A DNA stretch of 64,000 bases from Fidelibacterota bacterium (lineage in GTDB: Bacteria > Pseudomonadota > Alphaproteobacteria > Rhodospirillales > Rhodospirillaceae): NCBI GenBank assembly GCA_947472795.1, contig CANJBL010000001.1:62001-126000 (forward strand), read 5' to 3'. The translations under genes and the position numbers were made by a program. Each line of letters opens with the position of its first letter. Position 1 is the first letter of the stretch. Under the pieces are notes generated by a model. It saw only the letters and a program-made list of their open reading frames with translations. It searched no databases and was not told the origin of the DNA. Below are positions 52,826 to 61,540 of this stretch, piece after piece.

Positions 52826-53565
52826 TCTGGATATCTCACATGCGTGAGATAAAGGCCTTCAGGCACTGCCGTGGGCCCAGCGAGGGCGCGGTCCCGGGCC
52901 TCCAGCACGCGCTTCACGTCCCCTGTCGACCACTTGCCTTCACCGACGAGTCTCAGCGTGCCGACGATATTGCGCATCTGGTGATGCAAGAAGGAGCGCG
53001 CACGCGCGCGCACCAGAATGAGATCGCCGTCGCGCGCAACACTGATCTCGTCCAGGGTCCTGACCGGCGAGTCTGCCTGGCACACGCCCGCGCGGAAGGA
53101 AGAGAAGTCGTGTCGGCCCACAAGGTGCTGTGCGCCTTCGTGCATGGAGGCAGCGTCTAACGGCGCGGATACCCACAGTGCGCGGTTGATTTCCAGCACG
53201 GCGGGCGCCCGGCGATTGACGATGCGATAGACATAGCCGCGCTCGATAGCAGAGAAGCGCGCATGGAAATCGTCGGAAACCTTCTCAGCTTTGAGCACCA
53301 CAATCGGATGAGGCCGCAAATGCGCGTTGAAAGCCTTGGCCACCACTTCGGGCTGGTCGTCGCGCGGCAAGTCCACATGCGCCACCTGCCCCGTGGCATG
53401 CACCCCCGCATCGGTACGCCCCGCACCTTGCACCACGCCCTCCACCTGACAGTATCCAAACACAGCCGCTTCAAGCGCAGCCTGCACGGACAGTCCATTG
53501 TCCTGGCGCTGCCAGCCGACAAAGGGCGTTCCGTCATATTCGATGGTGAGTTTGAAACGGGGCAT
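52822..53565 (-). CDS. truA: tRNA pseudouridine(38-40) synthase
   Basis: A 247-residue enzyme modifying the anticodon arm. The catalytic Asp is in QGAGRTDAGVHATGQVAH; YDGTPFVGWQRQDN, GRHDFSSFRA and SFLHHQMRNIVGTL are family motifs. The start MPRFKLTIEYDG is at 53565; the open frame continues upstream only because it crosses a palindromic repeat (53570-53660). It is the distal gene of a def-fmt-GNAT-truA run, 157 bases after the GNAT gene. Confidence 0.95.
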   Translation of the reverse strand: MPRFKLTIEYDGTPFVGWQRQDNGLSVQAALEAAVFGYCQVEGVVQGAGRTDAGVHATGQVAHVDLPRDDQPEVVAKAFNAHLRPHPIVVLKAEKVSDDFHARFSAIERGYVYRIVNRRAPAVLEINRALWVSAPLDAASMHEGAQHLVGRHDFSSFRAGVCQADSPVRTLDEISVARDGDLILVRARARSFLHHQMRNIVGTLRLVGEGKWSTGDVKRVLEARDRALAGPTAVPEGLYLTHVRYPD

Positions 53566-53569
53566 TAGA

Positions 53570-53660
53570 GCATTTTCCGGCGAAGTGGATTCCGGTTCGC
53601 TGCCGGCGAAAGGCCGGCAACTTTTAATATGCGCGCGTTCCAGCGCGCGCCGGAAAATGC
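53570..53660. repeat. palindromic multi-hairpin intergenic repeat, copy 1
   Basis: GCATTTTCCGGCG (53570-53582) and CGCCGGAAAATGC (53648-53660) form a perfect 13-base outer stem. Inside are GCCGGC-GAAAG-GCCGGC and GCGCGC/GCGCGC hairpins, giving a cloverleaf-like fold of about 91 bases. The segment GAAGTGGATTCCGGTTCGC and the flanking GCGACCAAA link it to the second element at 59553. It begins four bases upstream of the truA ATG, so it lies in the truA leader. Confidence 0.8.
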
Positions 53661-53722
53661 GACCAAACAAAAATCGAGGGCAAGTTTGCGATTCAACATG
53701 AGTAAAACATGCCCGGGAGCGC

Positions 53723-54313
53723 TTAAACCACTTGGCTCACGCGCGTGAAAGGAATGGTGCGGTCGTGCGCTGCCAGCCATTCCTCCGCGAGGATGGTCCA
53801 ACGTTCGTGATCGCGCCACATGCCGCCCACCTGCAGGAACGCCGGCGAGAACCCTTCTTTGCGGAACCCGATGCGCTGCACCAGCGCGAGAGAGGCCGCG
53901 TTCTCCGGTTGGATGTTGGCCTCCAGGCGGTGGAAGTTGAGATTGGTGAAGGCCTGATCGAGCACAAGGGCGAGCCCCTCGCTCATATAGCCGCGCCCGC
54001 AATAAGCGGCGGCGGCGTAATACCCGAGCGAGGCCGAGCGGAAGCCCCCCATGATGGGATCGTTGATGTTGATGACGCCGACCATGGTGTCGTCCTCGAC
54101 ACGGGCGACGAAGAAACCGTGCGCGAAGCCTTGTTCCACGCGCTGCAAATACCCACGGAAATTCTTGGGCGTGGTGGCGGGATAGACCCAGGGCTGGTGA
54201 AAATTCTGGCTGCCCGTGGTCAGAGCGAGGAAATCTTCGGCCAGCTCCTTGGCTGGTTCAAAGAGATAGACATTCTCGCCCTGTGCGATGATTTTCCGCC
54301 GCCGTCCGAACAT
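53723..54313 (-). CDS. GNAT-family acetyltransferase (RimJ/RimL-like)
   Basis: A 196-residue N-acetyltransferase. FLALTTGSQNFHQPWVYP at the start, then GVININDPIMGGFRSASLGYY, the acetyl-CoA pyrophosphate loop YCGRGYMSEGL and NFHRLEANIQPENAASLALV are typical of ribosomal-protein alanine acetyltransferases. The exact substrate is not certain; RimJ-like acetylation of S5 or another N-terminus is likely. It follows fmt by eight bases and is probably co-transcribed with def and fmt. Confidence 0.87.
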   Translation of the reverse strand: MFGRRRKIIAQGENVYLFEPAKELAEDFLALTTGSQNFHQPWVYPATTPKNFRGYLQRVEQGFAHGFFVARVEDDTMVGVININDPIMGGFRSASLGYYAAAAYCGRGYMSEGLALVLDQAFTNLNFHRLEANIQPENAASLALVQRIGFRKEGFSPAFLQVGGMWRDHERWTILAEEWLAAHDRTIPFTRVSQVV

Positions 54314-54321
54314 GCTTTAGT

Positions 54322-55233
54322 TTACGCGAGCACTGCCGATTTGGGCAATGCGTAGCCGCGCAGGAAAGCGTCCGCTTCCATGGGTCCTTTGCCGGCGCGC
54401 TGTACGGTCAGCAGGCGAACCGCACCCGTGGCGCAGGCAATCGTCAGGCGATCATCGATTATGGTTCCGGGCACACCCTGTCCTTCGGTTCTTTCGGCCT
54501 TCAGCACCTTGATGCGTTCATTGCCGTGGGCGAACCAGGCCCCGGGGAACGGCGACAGCCCATGGATGTGGCGCAGCACCGTGGCGGCTTCGCGGTTGAA
54601 ATCGATATGGGCTTCGGCTTTGTCGATCTTGGCGGCCAGCGTCACGCCTGTCTGCGGCTGTGGTATCGCGGGCAACGCGTCTTGCGCCAGCTTATCAAGC
54701 GCCGCGACGATGAGTGCTGCGCCTTGCACAGCCAGGGCATCATGCAGCTCGCCCGCCGTGATGCGGTCGTTGATCGGCACCTCGCCCTTCAGCAACATCG
54801 CGCCTGTGTCGAGACCTGCGTCCATCTGCATGATGGTGACGCCGCTCGCCTTATCTCCCGCCATGATGGCGCGCTGGATGGGGGCCGCACCCCGCCAGCG
54901 CGGCAACAACGAAGCGTGGATATTGATGCAGCCCAGCTTCGGCGCATCCAGCACGGCTTGCGGCAGGATGAGGCCATAGGCCGCCACCACGGCCACATCG
55001 GCGTTCAGACCAGCGAACTCCGCCTGCGGCTCCGGCTTCTTTAAGCTCTTGGGTGAATACACAGGGATGCCATGGCCCTCGGCGAAGATCTGCACCGGGC
55101 TAGGACGATCCTGCTGTCCGCGGCCCGCCGGGCGCGGCGGCTGGGTATAGACGGCGATAATGTCGTAATGGGCCGCAAGGGCGGCCAGCGCCGTCACGGC
55201 GAAGTCGGGCGTGCCCATGAACACAATGCGCAT
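54322..55233 (-). CDS. fmt: methionyl-tRNA formyltransferase
   Basis: A 303-residue enzyme formylating initiator Met-t[16 protein letters not shown] opens the protein, the folate/catalytic region has [19 protein letters not shown] and [17 protein letters not shown] (with the catalytic Asn, His and Asp), and [11 protein letters not shown] marks the C-terminal OB-fold domain. Shine-Dalgarno GAAGGAG is strong. It follows def by 14 bases. Confidence 0.97.
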   Translation of the reverse strand: MRIVFMGTPDFAVTALAALAAHYDIIAVYTQPPRPAGRGQQDRPSPVQIFAEGHGIPVYSPKSLKKPEPQAEFAGLNADVAVVAAYGLILPQAVLDAPKLGCINIHASLLPRWRGAAPIQRAIMAGDKASGVTIMQMDAGLDTGAMLLKGEVPINDRITAGELHDALAVQGAALIVAALDKLAQDALPAIPQPQTGVTLAAKIDKAEAHIDFNREAATVLRHIHGLSPFPGAWFAHGNERIKVLKAERTEGQGVPGTIIDDRLTIACATGAVRLLTVQRAGKGPMEADAFLRGYALPKSAVLA

Positions 55234-55247
55234 GGGCCGCTCCTTCT

Positions 55248-55790
55248 TTAAGCGGATTCCAGAGCGTGGCGCTTGGATCCGGTTTCCAGTTTCTTCTGCT
55301 TGGTAAGGCGCTTCATGATCATGCTGCGCTTGAGCGACGAAATGTGATCGACAAACAGCGTACCATCCAGATGATCGATCTCGTGCTGGACGATGACCGA
55401 GAGCAGGCCGTCGGCTTCCAGCGTGCGGATCTCGTTGTGCTCGTCCACATAGCGCACCTTGATGCGGTCGGGGCGCTGGACCATCTGATATTCTTCCGGC
55501 AGCGAGAGGCAGCCTTCCTCGTGGTCCTTCTTCTCTTCCGAAGACCAGATGATTTCCGGATTGGCCATCATGAGGGGGGCCGGCGGCGCTTCTTCGCGCG
55601 CGGGGTCCACGACAATGATGCGCTTCAACACGCCCACTTGCGGCGCGGCAAGGCCCACGCCCGGCGCGTCGTACATGGTCTCCAGCATATTGGCCATGAG
55701 TTTGGCGGTGGCGCCGTCCACACGCTCCACCGCCGCCGCCTTCTTCTTCAGGCGGGGGTCGGGAGCCACAATGATCTCAAGGAGCGCCAT
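55248..55790 (-). CDS. def: peptide deformylase
   Basis: A 180-residue metalloenzyme removing the formyl group from nascent proteins. All three motifs are intact: [20 protein letters not shown] (Cys ligand) and [12 protein letters not shown] (two His ligands and catalytic Glu). Length is normal. First gene of the def-fmt operon. Confidence 0.97.
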   Translation of the reverse strand: MALLEIIVAPDPRLKKKAAAVERVDGATAKLMANMLETMYDAPGVGLAAPQVGVLKRIIVVDPAREEAPPAPLMMANPEIIWSSEEKKDHEEGCLSLPEEYQMVQRPDRIKVRYVDEHNEIRTLEADGLLSVIVQHEIDHLDGTLFVDHISSLKRSMIMKRLTKQKKLETGSKRHALESA

Positions 55791-55871
55791 ACCGGGTCTT
55801 TCGCTACGGTTTCATCGCCGTCACATAAGGCCCGGCGTCCGCGAGGTCAACGCCCAAGCCCCTTTCGGGAC

Positions 55872-57407
55872 CTAGAACACCGACTTCACATTATATTCCA
55901 GCACCGTCTGGCCCTTGGCCGGCACGTCCAGCAGCCATTCGGAGGTGGGACCCGTGCCGCGCTTGTGCGGCGCCGACTCCTTGGTGATCTCCCAGGAGTC
56001 GGGCATGGGCTCAACGATCCGCACCTTCACCGGCTTGGCCTTGGCATTCTTGACGGTGAGCTTCCAGGCGCTGACGGTAATGGTGTCCGACGCCCGCACG
56101 AAGTTGGTCTGCTCGCGTGTCATGGACACGTCGAAGTCGCGCCCCAAGGGCACACGCACCTCGCTGCCCACGGGCTTGTGGTCGATGCGCGACTCACCAA
56201 TGAATTGCGCCGCACCTTTGTCGTCCTGGCCATAGACGCGCACCACACCCGCCGGCAAGGCCACACCTAATTTGGCGTCGCCTTCGTTCTTGAAGCTGAT
56301 TTCAATGGCCGCCTTGCTGTCCTGGATCTGGCGCGGACTGGCATTGGAATAGAGATAGGGTTGGGCATTGCGCACGATCAGCTCGCGCGTCACAGGCACG
56401 CTCTGGGCACCCAGCAAAGACAATTGCTTCGTGGCCTTATCCACCAACGTTGTAGCCTTGGCGATGGTGTAGATGTGGCTACCCTCCAACTCGCCTTCGC
56501 TGACGCCGTCGGCCATGGGCGCGGGCGGCGGGGCTGCCATGGCCATAGGCGCACGCGAAGCCTTCGCCATGAACTCACGCGGCGCATACACACGGGCGAT
56601 ATCGCCGGCGACAAGCTTCAAGCGTGCGTCGTTGAAATCGACGCCGGTGGTGTTGATGACGGTGGCCCAGCCGGTCAAATCCATGCGCCCCGCATCGGCA
56701 TCGTAGTTCATCACATAGTCGGCATGCCACGCGAGGCCGCTGGTGAGGTAGCTGAATTCGGCGTCCGCTTCTTTGTTGGCACCGCCCGCGACGTTGAGCA
56801 CCAGGGTCGGCGCGGCCCGCAGGCCAGACGGTAAAGTGTCGAAGATGATTCGGCCCGCAAGGCCCGTATGAATCTTGCCGTCGATCTCATAGACCGGCCC
56901 GTCCGCCGAAAGCACGCGGGCGCGCGTCGGTGTGCCGACACCCATCGCGTTGGGCAGCACGACCGTCACGTCCTTGCCCACCGAGCGCTGCAACAGCTCT
57001 TCGGGGTTGAGCACATTGAAGTAGAAGTTTTGCTCGGTGATCTTGATGGGATCGCCCTTCACCACCTCCAGCAGCGCGGTTTCCGGCTGCATGCTGCGGC
57101 TGACGCCCATGAAGGCCAGCTGCGCCGACGCCGTGGGCAGGCGAAAATTACGCCGCTCGCGCACCAGGGCGAGGTCGCTGTTATAGACCGTGATATCCGC
57201 ACCACCCGTGGCCGAGGGCACGGCGACTTCCGCAACTGGCCCCAAGGGAGCACTCGTGGGTGCACTCGTGGGAGAGGCTGTTGGGGCGACCTTTGGTGCA
57301 TTGGGAGCCTTGGCGGCAGGTACGCTCCTCGTCGCGCCGGGCGTAGCAGCCGCGGCTGCCGACGCTGTGAAAACGGCAAGGGCGGCGAGGTGGAGAATTT
57401 TGTTCAT
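55872..57407 (-). CDS. exported DUF4139-domain protein
   Basis: A 511-residue protein with a signal peptide (MNKILHLAALAVFTASAAAA) and Pro/Thr/Ala-rich linker. The DUF4139 domain covers most of the rest: ADITVYNSDLALVRERRNF, AEFSYLTSGLAWHADYVMNYD (about residue 225) and the C-terminal beta-rich region ending WLLDVPAKGQTVLEYNVKSVF. Members are secreted or periplasmic beta-sheet proteins of unknown role. ATG at 57407 starts the signal; the frame runs open to 57476. Monocistronic. Confidence 0.87.
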   Translation of the reverse strand: MNKILHLAALAVFTASAAAAATPGATRSVPAAKAPNAPKVAPTASPTSAPTSAPLGPVAEVAVPSATGGADITVYNSDLALVRERRNFRLPTASAQLAFMGVSRSMQPETALLEVVKGDPIKITEQNFYFNVLNPEELLQRSVGKDVTVVLPNAMGVGTPTRARVLSADGPVYEIDGKIHTGLAGRIIFDTLPSGLRAAPTLVLNVAGGANKEADAEFSYLTSGLAWHADYVMNYDADAGRMDLTGWATVINTTGVDFNDARLKLVAGDIARVYAPREFMAKASRAPMAMAAPPPAPMADGVSEGELEGSHIYTIAKATTLVDKATKQLSLLGAQSVPVTRELIVRNAQPYLYSNASPRQIQDSKAAIEISFKNEGDAKLGVALPAGVVRVYGQDDKGAAQFIGESRIDHKPVGSEVRVPLGRDFDVSMTREQTNFVRASDTITVSAWKLTVKNAKAKPVKVRIVEPMPDSWEITKESAPHKRGTGPTSEWLLDVPAKGQTVLEYNVKSVF

Positions 57408-57490
57408 TCTGAATCCAGATGCACTGACAAGCGTGGGGTGGCACTCCAGCACAATGGCACTGAAGCCGCTTTTCATTTAGGCTCGGGATC

Positions 57491-57531
57491 ATGGCAGGCT
57501 TTAGGCAACGTGCAAGTTGCAAGCCTGCCAT
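57491..57531. other. long inverted repeat between DUF4139 and rmuC genes
   Basis: ATGGCAGGCTT (57491-57501) and AAGCCTGCCAT (57521-57531) are perfect 11-base complements, and GCAAC/GTTGC inside extends the stem to about 16 pairs with a small bulge and a six-base loop. It lies about 84 bases upstream of the DUF4139 start and 52 before rmuC, inside the shared promoter region. It is not followed by a strong T tract. Confidence 0.7.
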
Positions 57532-57582
57532 TTTGGGCACCTACAGTCTTGAACGAATTGCGGAATTCATGAGTACTTATCA

Positions 57583-58740
57583 ATGAGTGTTGGGGAAATC
57601 GTGCTGGCTGGCGCGGCCATTATCGCAGCCGTCGCCGCGATCATCCTGGCCCTGCGCACGGGCCAGCGCGGCAGCGGTCCCGACCTCGCAACCACCGCCG
57701 CCAAGCTCACCGAAGCGCAAGCTGCCCTGACGGGCCGCCTCGCGCAGATGGCCGAAGGCCAGGTCGCCGCACAGGCGCGCATGGCCGAGCAGCTACAGGG
57801 GCAGGAACGCGCCGTCACCAAGATGCTCGACGAACGCCTTGCCGACGTCACACGCCGCATCGGCGAGAACCTGCAGAAGACCAGCGACAAGAACACCGAG
57901 ACCATGGGGCTCTTGCAGCAGCGCCTCGCCGTGATCGACGCCGCCCAGAAGAACATTACAGAACTCTCCGCCGAAGTCGTGAGCTTGCAGGATATCCTCT
58001 CCAACAAGCAGGCGCGCGGTGCCATCGGCCAGACGCAGATGGAAGACCTGGTGCGCAACATGCTGCCGCCGGGCGCTTTTGACTTCCAGGTCACGCTGTC
58101 CAACGGCAAGCGTGCCGACTGCGTCGTGCGCCTGCCCAATCCGCCGGGCCTGATCGCGGTGGATTCCAAATATCCGCACGAAGCTTTCATGCAACTTGTG
58201 AACGCCCGCGACGAACGGGAGCGCACCGCCGCCGAGCAAGCCTTCCGCACCGACGTCACCAAGCACATCCGCGATATCGCCGAGAAATACATCATCCCCG
58301 GCGAGACGTCCGACTCGGCCATCATGTTCGTGCCGGCGGAATCGGTCTTCGCCGAATTGCACGACCGATTCCCGGGGGTCGTGGAGGAAGGCTTTAAGCG
58401 GCGCGTCTATATCGTCTCGCCCACCACGCTCATGGCCACGCTCAACACCGTGCGCGCTATTTTGAAAGATGCGCGCATGCGCGAGCAGGCGCACATCATC
58501 CAGAGCGAAATCGGAAAATTGATGGAAGACATGGTGCGCCTGGATAAGCGCGTCGCGCAGCTTTCCACGCACTTCACGCAGAGCCAAAAAGATGTGGAGG
58601 AGATCAGAGTCTCCACCAGCAAGATCATCAAACGCGGAACGGCGATTGAGAATATTCAGCTGGGGGAGCCAACCGGCACGACGCCCCCAGCGCTGACGTT
58701 GGTACCGGACGACGAAACGCCAATCCCGCGACTGCAGTAG
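57583..58740 (+). CDS. rmuC: DNA recombination protein RmuC
   Basis: A 385-residue RmuC, a predicted nuclease-like protein that limits inversions at short inverted repeats. An N-terminal membrane helix (about residues 4-24) precedes a coiled coil (30-125) and the RmuC domain (about 145-340) with FQVTLSNGKRADCVVRLP, VDSKYPHEAF, AEKYIIPGETSDSAIMFVP and YIVSPTTLMATLNTV. The tail is Pro/Thr-rich. Monocistronic in appearance. Confidence 0.93.
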   Translation: MSVGEIVLAGAAIIAAVAAIILALRTGQRGSGPDLATTAAKLTEAQAALTGRLAQMAEGQVAAQARMAEQLQGQERAVTKMLDERLADVTRRIGENLQKTSDKNTETMGLLQQRLAVIDAAQKNITELSAEVVSLQDILSNKQARGAIGQTQMEDLVRNMLPPGAFDFQVTLSNGKRADCVVRLPNPPGLIAVDSKYPHEAFMQLVNARDERERTAAEQAFRTDVTKHIRDIAEKYIIPGETSDSAIMFVPAESVFAELHDRFPGVVEEGFKRRVYIVSPTTLMATLNTVRAILKDARMREQAHIIQSEIGKLMEDMVRLDKRVAQLSTHFTQSQKDVEEIRVSTSKIIKRGTAIENIQLGEPTGTTPPALTLVPDDETPIPRLQ

Positions 58741-58762
58741 CGTACACATAGAGGAGGAGAAT

Positions 58763-59551
58763 ATGCGTCACACGGTGGCAGGCATTCTGGGCGCAACGCT
58801 TATGTGCTGTTCCTTGGATGCGTCCGCGCAAAGCACAGCTCCGCCGGCGGTGCCCGAGCAAAGCATCGAAAGCCGGCTTCAGATCGACTTTCACGTGAGC
58901 GAAGATGCGCTGGCGCAAATTCTGCCGCCGGGCTGGGACTTGGCCGTTGCCACCAGCGGGCCCGCGAAAGATTGCAATTTGCGCCTGATCTTCATCGACC
59001 GCATGAGCGTCAATGGCACCGACGGCAAGCCTTTGGGCAAAGGCGCCGGGCAGATTGTCTATCTGACCGTGCCCATGAAAGAGGCCAGCGGCACGGGCGT
59101 GAACGCACAAGTGGTCATTGCCGGCTGGACGTCAGAAGCGGCCGACGCGCCGGGACCTTTTGATGTCTATCGCCATGCGCCCGATCACAAGCTGACGCGA
59201 GCGACCACCATTGGCAAAGACGGTGCGGCGCTGGAAGAACAGACGTGGAGCTTCACCACCCCGAATGGGAACCATATCGAAAGTCACGTGAAGTACGAAC
59301 GTGTCGCCGCGGCGCGCACCACGCGCGAGACAACCTATATCTCCGCGATTGATCCCAAGCTCGCCCTGGTTTCCAAGATCGACAGCACGCTCAATATTGC
59401 GCGCAACGCCAGTGTCGAGACACCCGACCGTGTGAAGGACTTCAGCTACAAGGTTGTCGACAGCCGGTTCAAAGCTTTGTTTGACGGAACCGAAAAAGTT
59501 CTCAGCATCGATTTCTTTCCGTGGATGAGCCTTGCCACCACGCCGCGCTAG
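58763..59551 (+). CDS. exported hypothetical protein
   Basis: A 262-residue protein with a signal peptide (cleavage likely after ASAQ, about residue 23). The mature part shows LQIDFHVSEDALAQILPPGW and FIDRMSVNGTDGKP, then a beta-rich body with FTTPNGNHIESHVKYE; the opening recalls proteins of the acetoacetate decarboxylase-like fold, but catalytic residues are not evident and I assign no function. AGGAGGAG precedes the ATG. It lies 22 bases after rmuC. Confidence 0.68.
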   Translation: MRHTVAGILGATLMCCSLDASAQSTAPPAVPEQSIESRLQIDFHVSEDALAQILPPGWDLAVATSGPAKDCNLRLIFIDRMSVNGTDGKPLGKGAGQIVYLTVPMKEASGTGVNAQVVIAGWTSEAADAPGPFDVYRHAPDHKLTRATTIGKDGAALEEQTWSFTTPNGNHIESHVKYERVAAARTTRETTYISAIDPKLALVSKIDSTLNIARNASVETPDRVKDFSYKVVDSRFKALFDGTEKVLSIDFFPWMSLATTPR

Positions 59552-59552
59552 A

Positions 59553-59596
59553 GCGTCGTGCCGAAAAGTGGGAACCGGTTTTCGGCATAACGACGC
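59553..59596. repeat. palindromic intergenic repeat, copy 2
   Basis: GCGTCGT/ACGACGC form an outer stem and GCCGAAAA/TTTTCGGC an inner stem around GTGGGAACCGG. The core AAAAGTGGGAACCGGTTTTC is a pattern I recognise as frequent between alphaproteobacterial genes, and the flank GCGACCAAA is shared with the element at 53570-53660. It begins directly after the stop of the exported hypothetical gene. Confidence 0.8.
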
Positions 59597-59666
59597 GACC
59601 AAATAATAAATTTGGGCAAGCAGCCCGATACTAACTTAACGCCTCTTGCTCTCGCGTGCGGCGCAT

Positions 59667-59702
59667 AAAAAAACCGCCGCAGCCTTTACAGCCGCGGCGG
59701 CG
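59667..59702 (-). terminator. intrinsic terminator of the DUF4136 gene
   Basis: On the minus strand CCGCCGCGGC and GCTGCGGCGG form a GC-rich stem around TGTAAAG, followed by seven uridines (complement of 59667-59673). It begins about 20 bases past the DUF4136 stop. Confidence 0.92.
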
Positions 59703-59720
59703 CGTTTCGCTCGAACTTGC

Positions 59721-60431
59721 TTAGTAGCTGGAGACGGCGGACGGATGTGGTGCCGCGGCGCCGCTTTCAACTGTCTCGGGCACCTGCACCGTCACGGTGT
59801 TGGTGCGCCCCGATTGGCCGGGGAAGTCCTTGATCACCGCGTCCAGCATGTAAGGCATCACGGCTTCGATCTGGCCGTTGCGCCCGGCACTGATGGCGCG
59901 GCCTTCAAAGACGCGCTGACGGTGGTCGGTGTTGTAGGTGGACCCACGGTACATATCCATCTCGACACGGCGGGTGAAAACGTCGCGCGTGCGGATCATC
60001 GGGTAATCGTCGAAGAACGGGTCATAGGCAAAGCCGTAGCCGAAGTGGCGGCCGTAGCGGCCAAAGCCGAACCCGAAGTGCGACCGTGGAAACGGCATGG
60101 GATCGACTTCCACGCTCTGCGTCGGGCCGTACACTTCATACTGCAGCGTCACGACATAGTCGGCGCTGGCAGGATCCGTGCCGGAATACTGACGCATGCC
60201 CAGCGACGTCAGGCGCGCGTTGATCTGGTCGCCGAACTGACGGAAAGCGATGCTCTCACCCTGCTGCGGGCTCACCGACATGATGGCGAAGGTCTGACCC
60301 GAGACCGATCCGCTGAGAGTATTGAAGCGCGTCACGTCCGAGGTGACGTATTTAGGGCTCGCGCAGGCCGCTAGGGCGACAAGCACAGTCAGCGCCGCGA
60401 CAAAACGTTTGATCCCAAAGTTTTCGATCAT
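59721..60431 (-). CDS. DUF4136 lipoprotein
   Basis: A 236-residue envelope lipoprotein: signal with lipobox LAAC (Cys about residue 23), then the DUF4136 domain with SADYVVTLQYEVYG and a Gly/Phe/Tyr-rich loop (FGFGFGRYGRHFGYGF) typical of the family. RVFEGRAISAGRNGQIEAVM and PYMLDAVIKDFPG close the domain. Its function is unknown in all members. Shine-Dalgarno AGGAGGAG is strong, and an intrinsic terminator follows. Confidence 0.88.
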   Translation of the reverse strand: MIENFGIKRFVAALTVLVALAACASPKYVTSDVTRFNTLSGSVSGQTFAIMSVSPQQGESIAFRQFGDQINARLTSLGMRQYSGTDPASADYVVTLQYEVYGPTQSVEVDPMPFPRSHFGFGFGRYGRHFGYGFAYDPFFDDYPMIRTRDVFTRRVEMDMYRGSTYNTDHRQRVFEGRAISAGRNGQIEAVMPYMLDAVIKDFPGQSGRTNTVTVQVPETVESGAAAPHPSAVSSY

Positions 60432-60561
60432 GGTCTCCTCCTGGATACCGGTGCGTGCAATATACTAGCATAACGCGCGACCAGCGTGTTTCACTCCGCC
60501 GATCTAAGGGACAATTGTGGCTACGGCGTGACTTTTTGGCCTTAAACAGGGACGCCGCGCG

Positions 60562-61155
60562 TCAAACAGGACGCCGCGCCCTTAAGGCAGCGGAAATCGT
60601 GCCATCATCAAGATAATCCAGCTCGCCGCCAATGGGCATGCCTTGCGCCAGACCTGATACCGCGACATCGGTTCCTTGAAGCTTCTCGGCGATGTAGTGC
60701 GCCGTGGTCTGCCCATCCACCGTAGCGCTTAACGCGAGGATGACTTCGCGCACATCGGGGTTTCCGGCGCGCGTGACGAGCTTATCCAGCTTCAAATCAG
60801 ACGGACCGATGCCGTCCAGCGGCGAGAGCAATCCGCCCGTCACATGATAAAGGCCCCGGAAGGCCGCCGTGCGCTCTAACGCCCACAGGTCGGCCACATC
60901 CACCACCACGCAGATCACGGACGCATCGCGGCGCGGATCGGCACAGATGGAGCACGGGTTCTGACTGTCGTAGTTGCCGCAGGATGAGCAGATCTTCACT
61001 GTCGACGCGGCAGCGCTCAGCGTTTGCACCAGAGGATCGAGCAAGGTCTCGCGGCGCTTGATGAGTGCCAGCGCGATGCGCCGCGCCGAGCGCGGACCCA
61101 ACCCCGGCAGCTTGGAGAGCTGACGGATCAGAGCTTCGATTTCAACGCCGGCCAT
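60562..61155 (-). CDS. recR: recombination mediator protein RecR
   Basis: A 197-residue protein that with RecO loads RecA at gaps. A helix-hairpin-helix ([19 protein letters not shown]) is followed by the four-Cys zinc finger [16 protein letters not shown] and a Toprim domain ([14 protein letters not shown] to [13 protein letters not shown]). ATG at 61155 is used; a TTG two codons earlier is also open. It is the third gene of the dnaX-ybaB-recR operon. An 18-base near-direct repeat spans the stop codon (60544-60581). Confidence 0.96.
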   Translation of the reverse strand: MAGVEIEALIRQLSKLPGLGPRSARRIALALIKRRETLLDPLVQTLSAAASTVKICSSCGNYDSQNPCSICADPRRDASVICVVVDVADLWALERTAAFRGLYHVTGGLLSPLDGIGPSDLKLDKLVTRAGNPDVREVILALSATVDGQTTAHYIAEKLQGTDVAVSGLAQGMPIGGELDYLDDGTISAALRARRPV

Positions 61156-61173
61156 GGCCAAAAAAAAGATGAG

Positions 61174-61497
61174 TTAGAAGGGAAGCTTAAAGCCCGGCGG
61201 CAGCGGCAGACCACCCGTGAGCTTGCTCATTTCCGTTTGCGTCATGTCGTCCACCTTGGCCTTGGCATCGTTGATGGCGGCGATCACCAAGTCTTCCAGC
61301 ACTTCGATCTCAGCAGGATTGACCAGCGATGGATCGATCTTCAGCGCTTTCATGGCGCCCTTGCCGTTGAGCGTGACCTTCACCATGCCGCCGCCGGACG
61401 CCCCGTCGATTTCAAGATCACCCAGCTTGTCCTGCATGTCGGCCATGCGGGTCTGCATGTCCTGCACTTGCTTCATCATCTGCCCGAGATTTTTCAT
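61174..61497 (-). CDS. YbaB/EbfC nucleoid-associated protein
   Basis: A 107-residue DNA-binding protein of the YbaB/EbfC family, a dimer that binds DNA and affects nucleoid structure. The N-terminal helix has KNLGQMMKQVQDMQTRMADM; GGGMVKVTLNGKGAMKALKI and LEDLVIAAINDAKAKVDD follow; the C-terminus is Pro/Gly-rich. ATG at 61497 has GGAG upstream. It lies between dnaX and recR, its near-universal position. Confidence 0.94.
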   Translation of the reverse strand: MKNLGQMMKQVQDMQTRMADMQDKLGDLEIDGASGGGMVKVTLNGKGAMKALKIDPSLVNPAEIEVLEDLVIAAINDAKAKVDDMTQTEMSKLTGGLPLPPGFKLPF

Positions 61498-61540
61498 CGG
61501 CAGCACGCTCCTTCAAACATACTTACTTATTTATCGCCCG

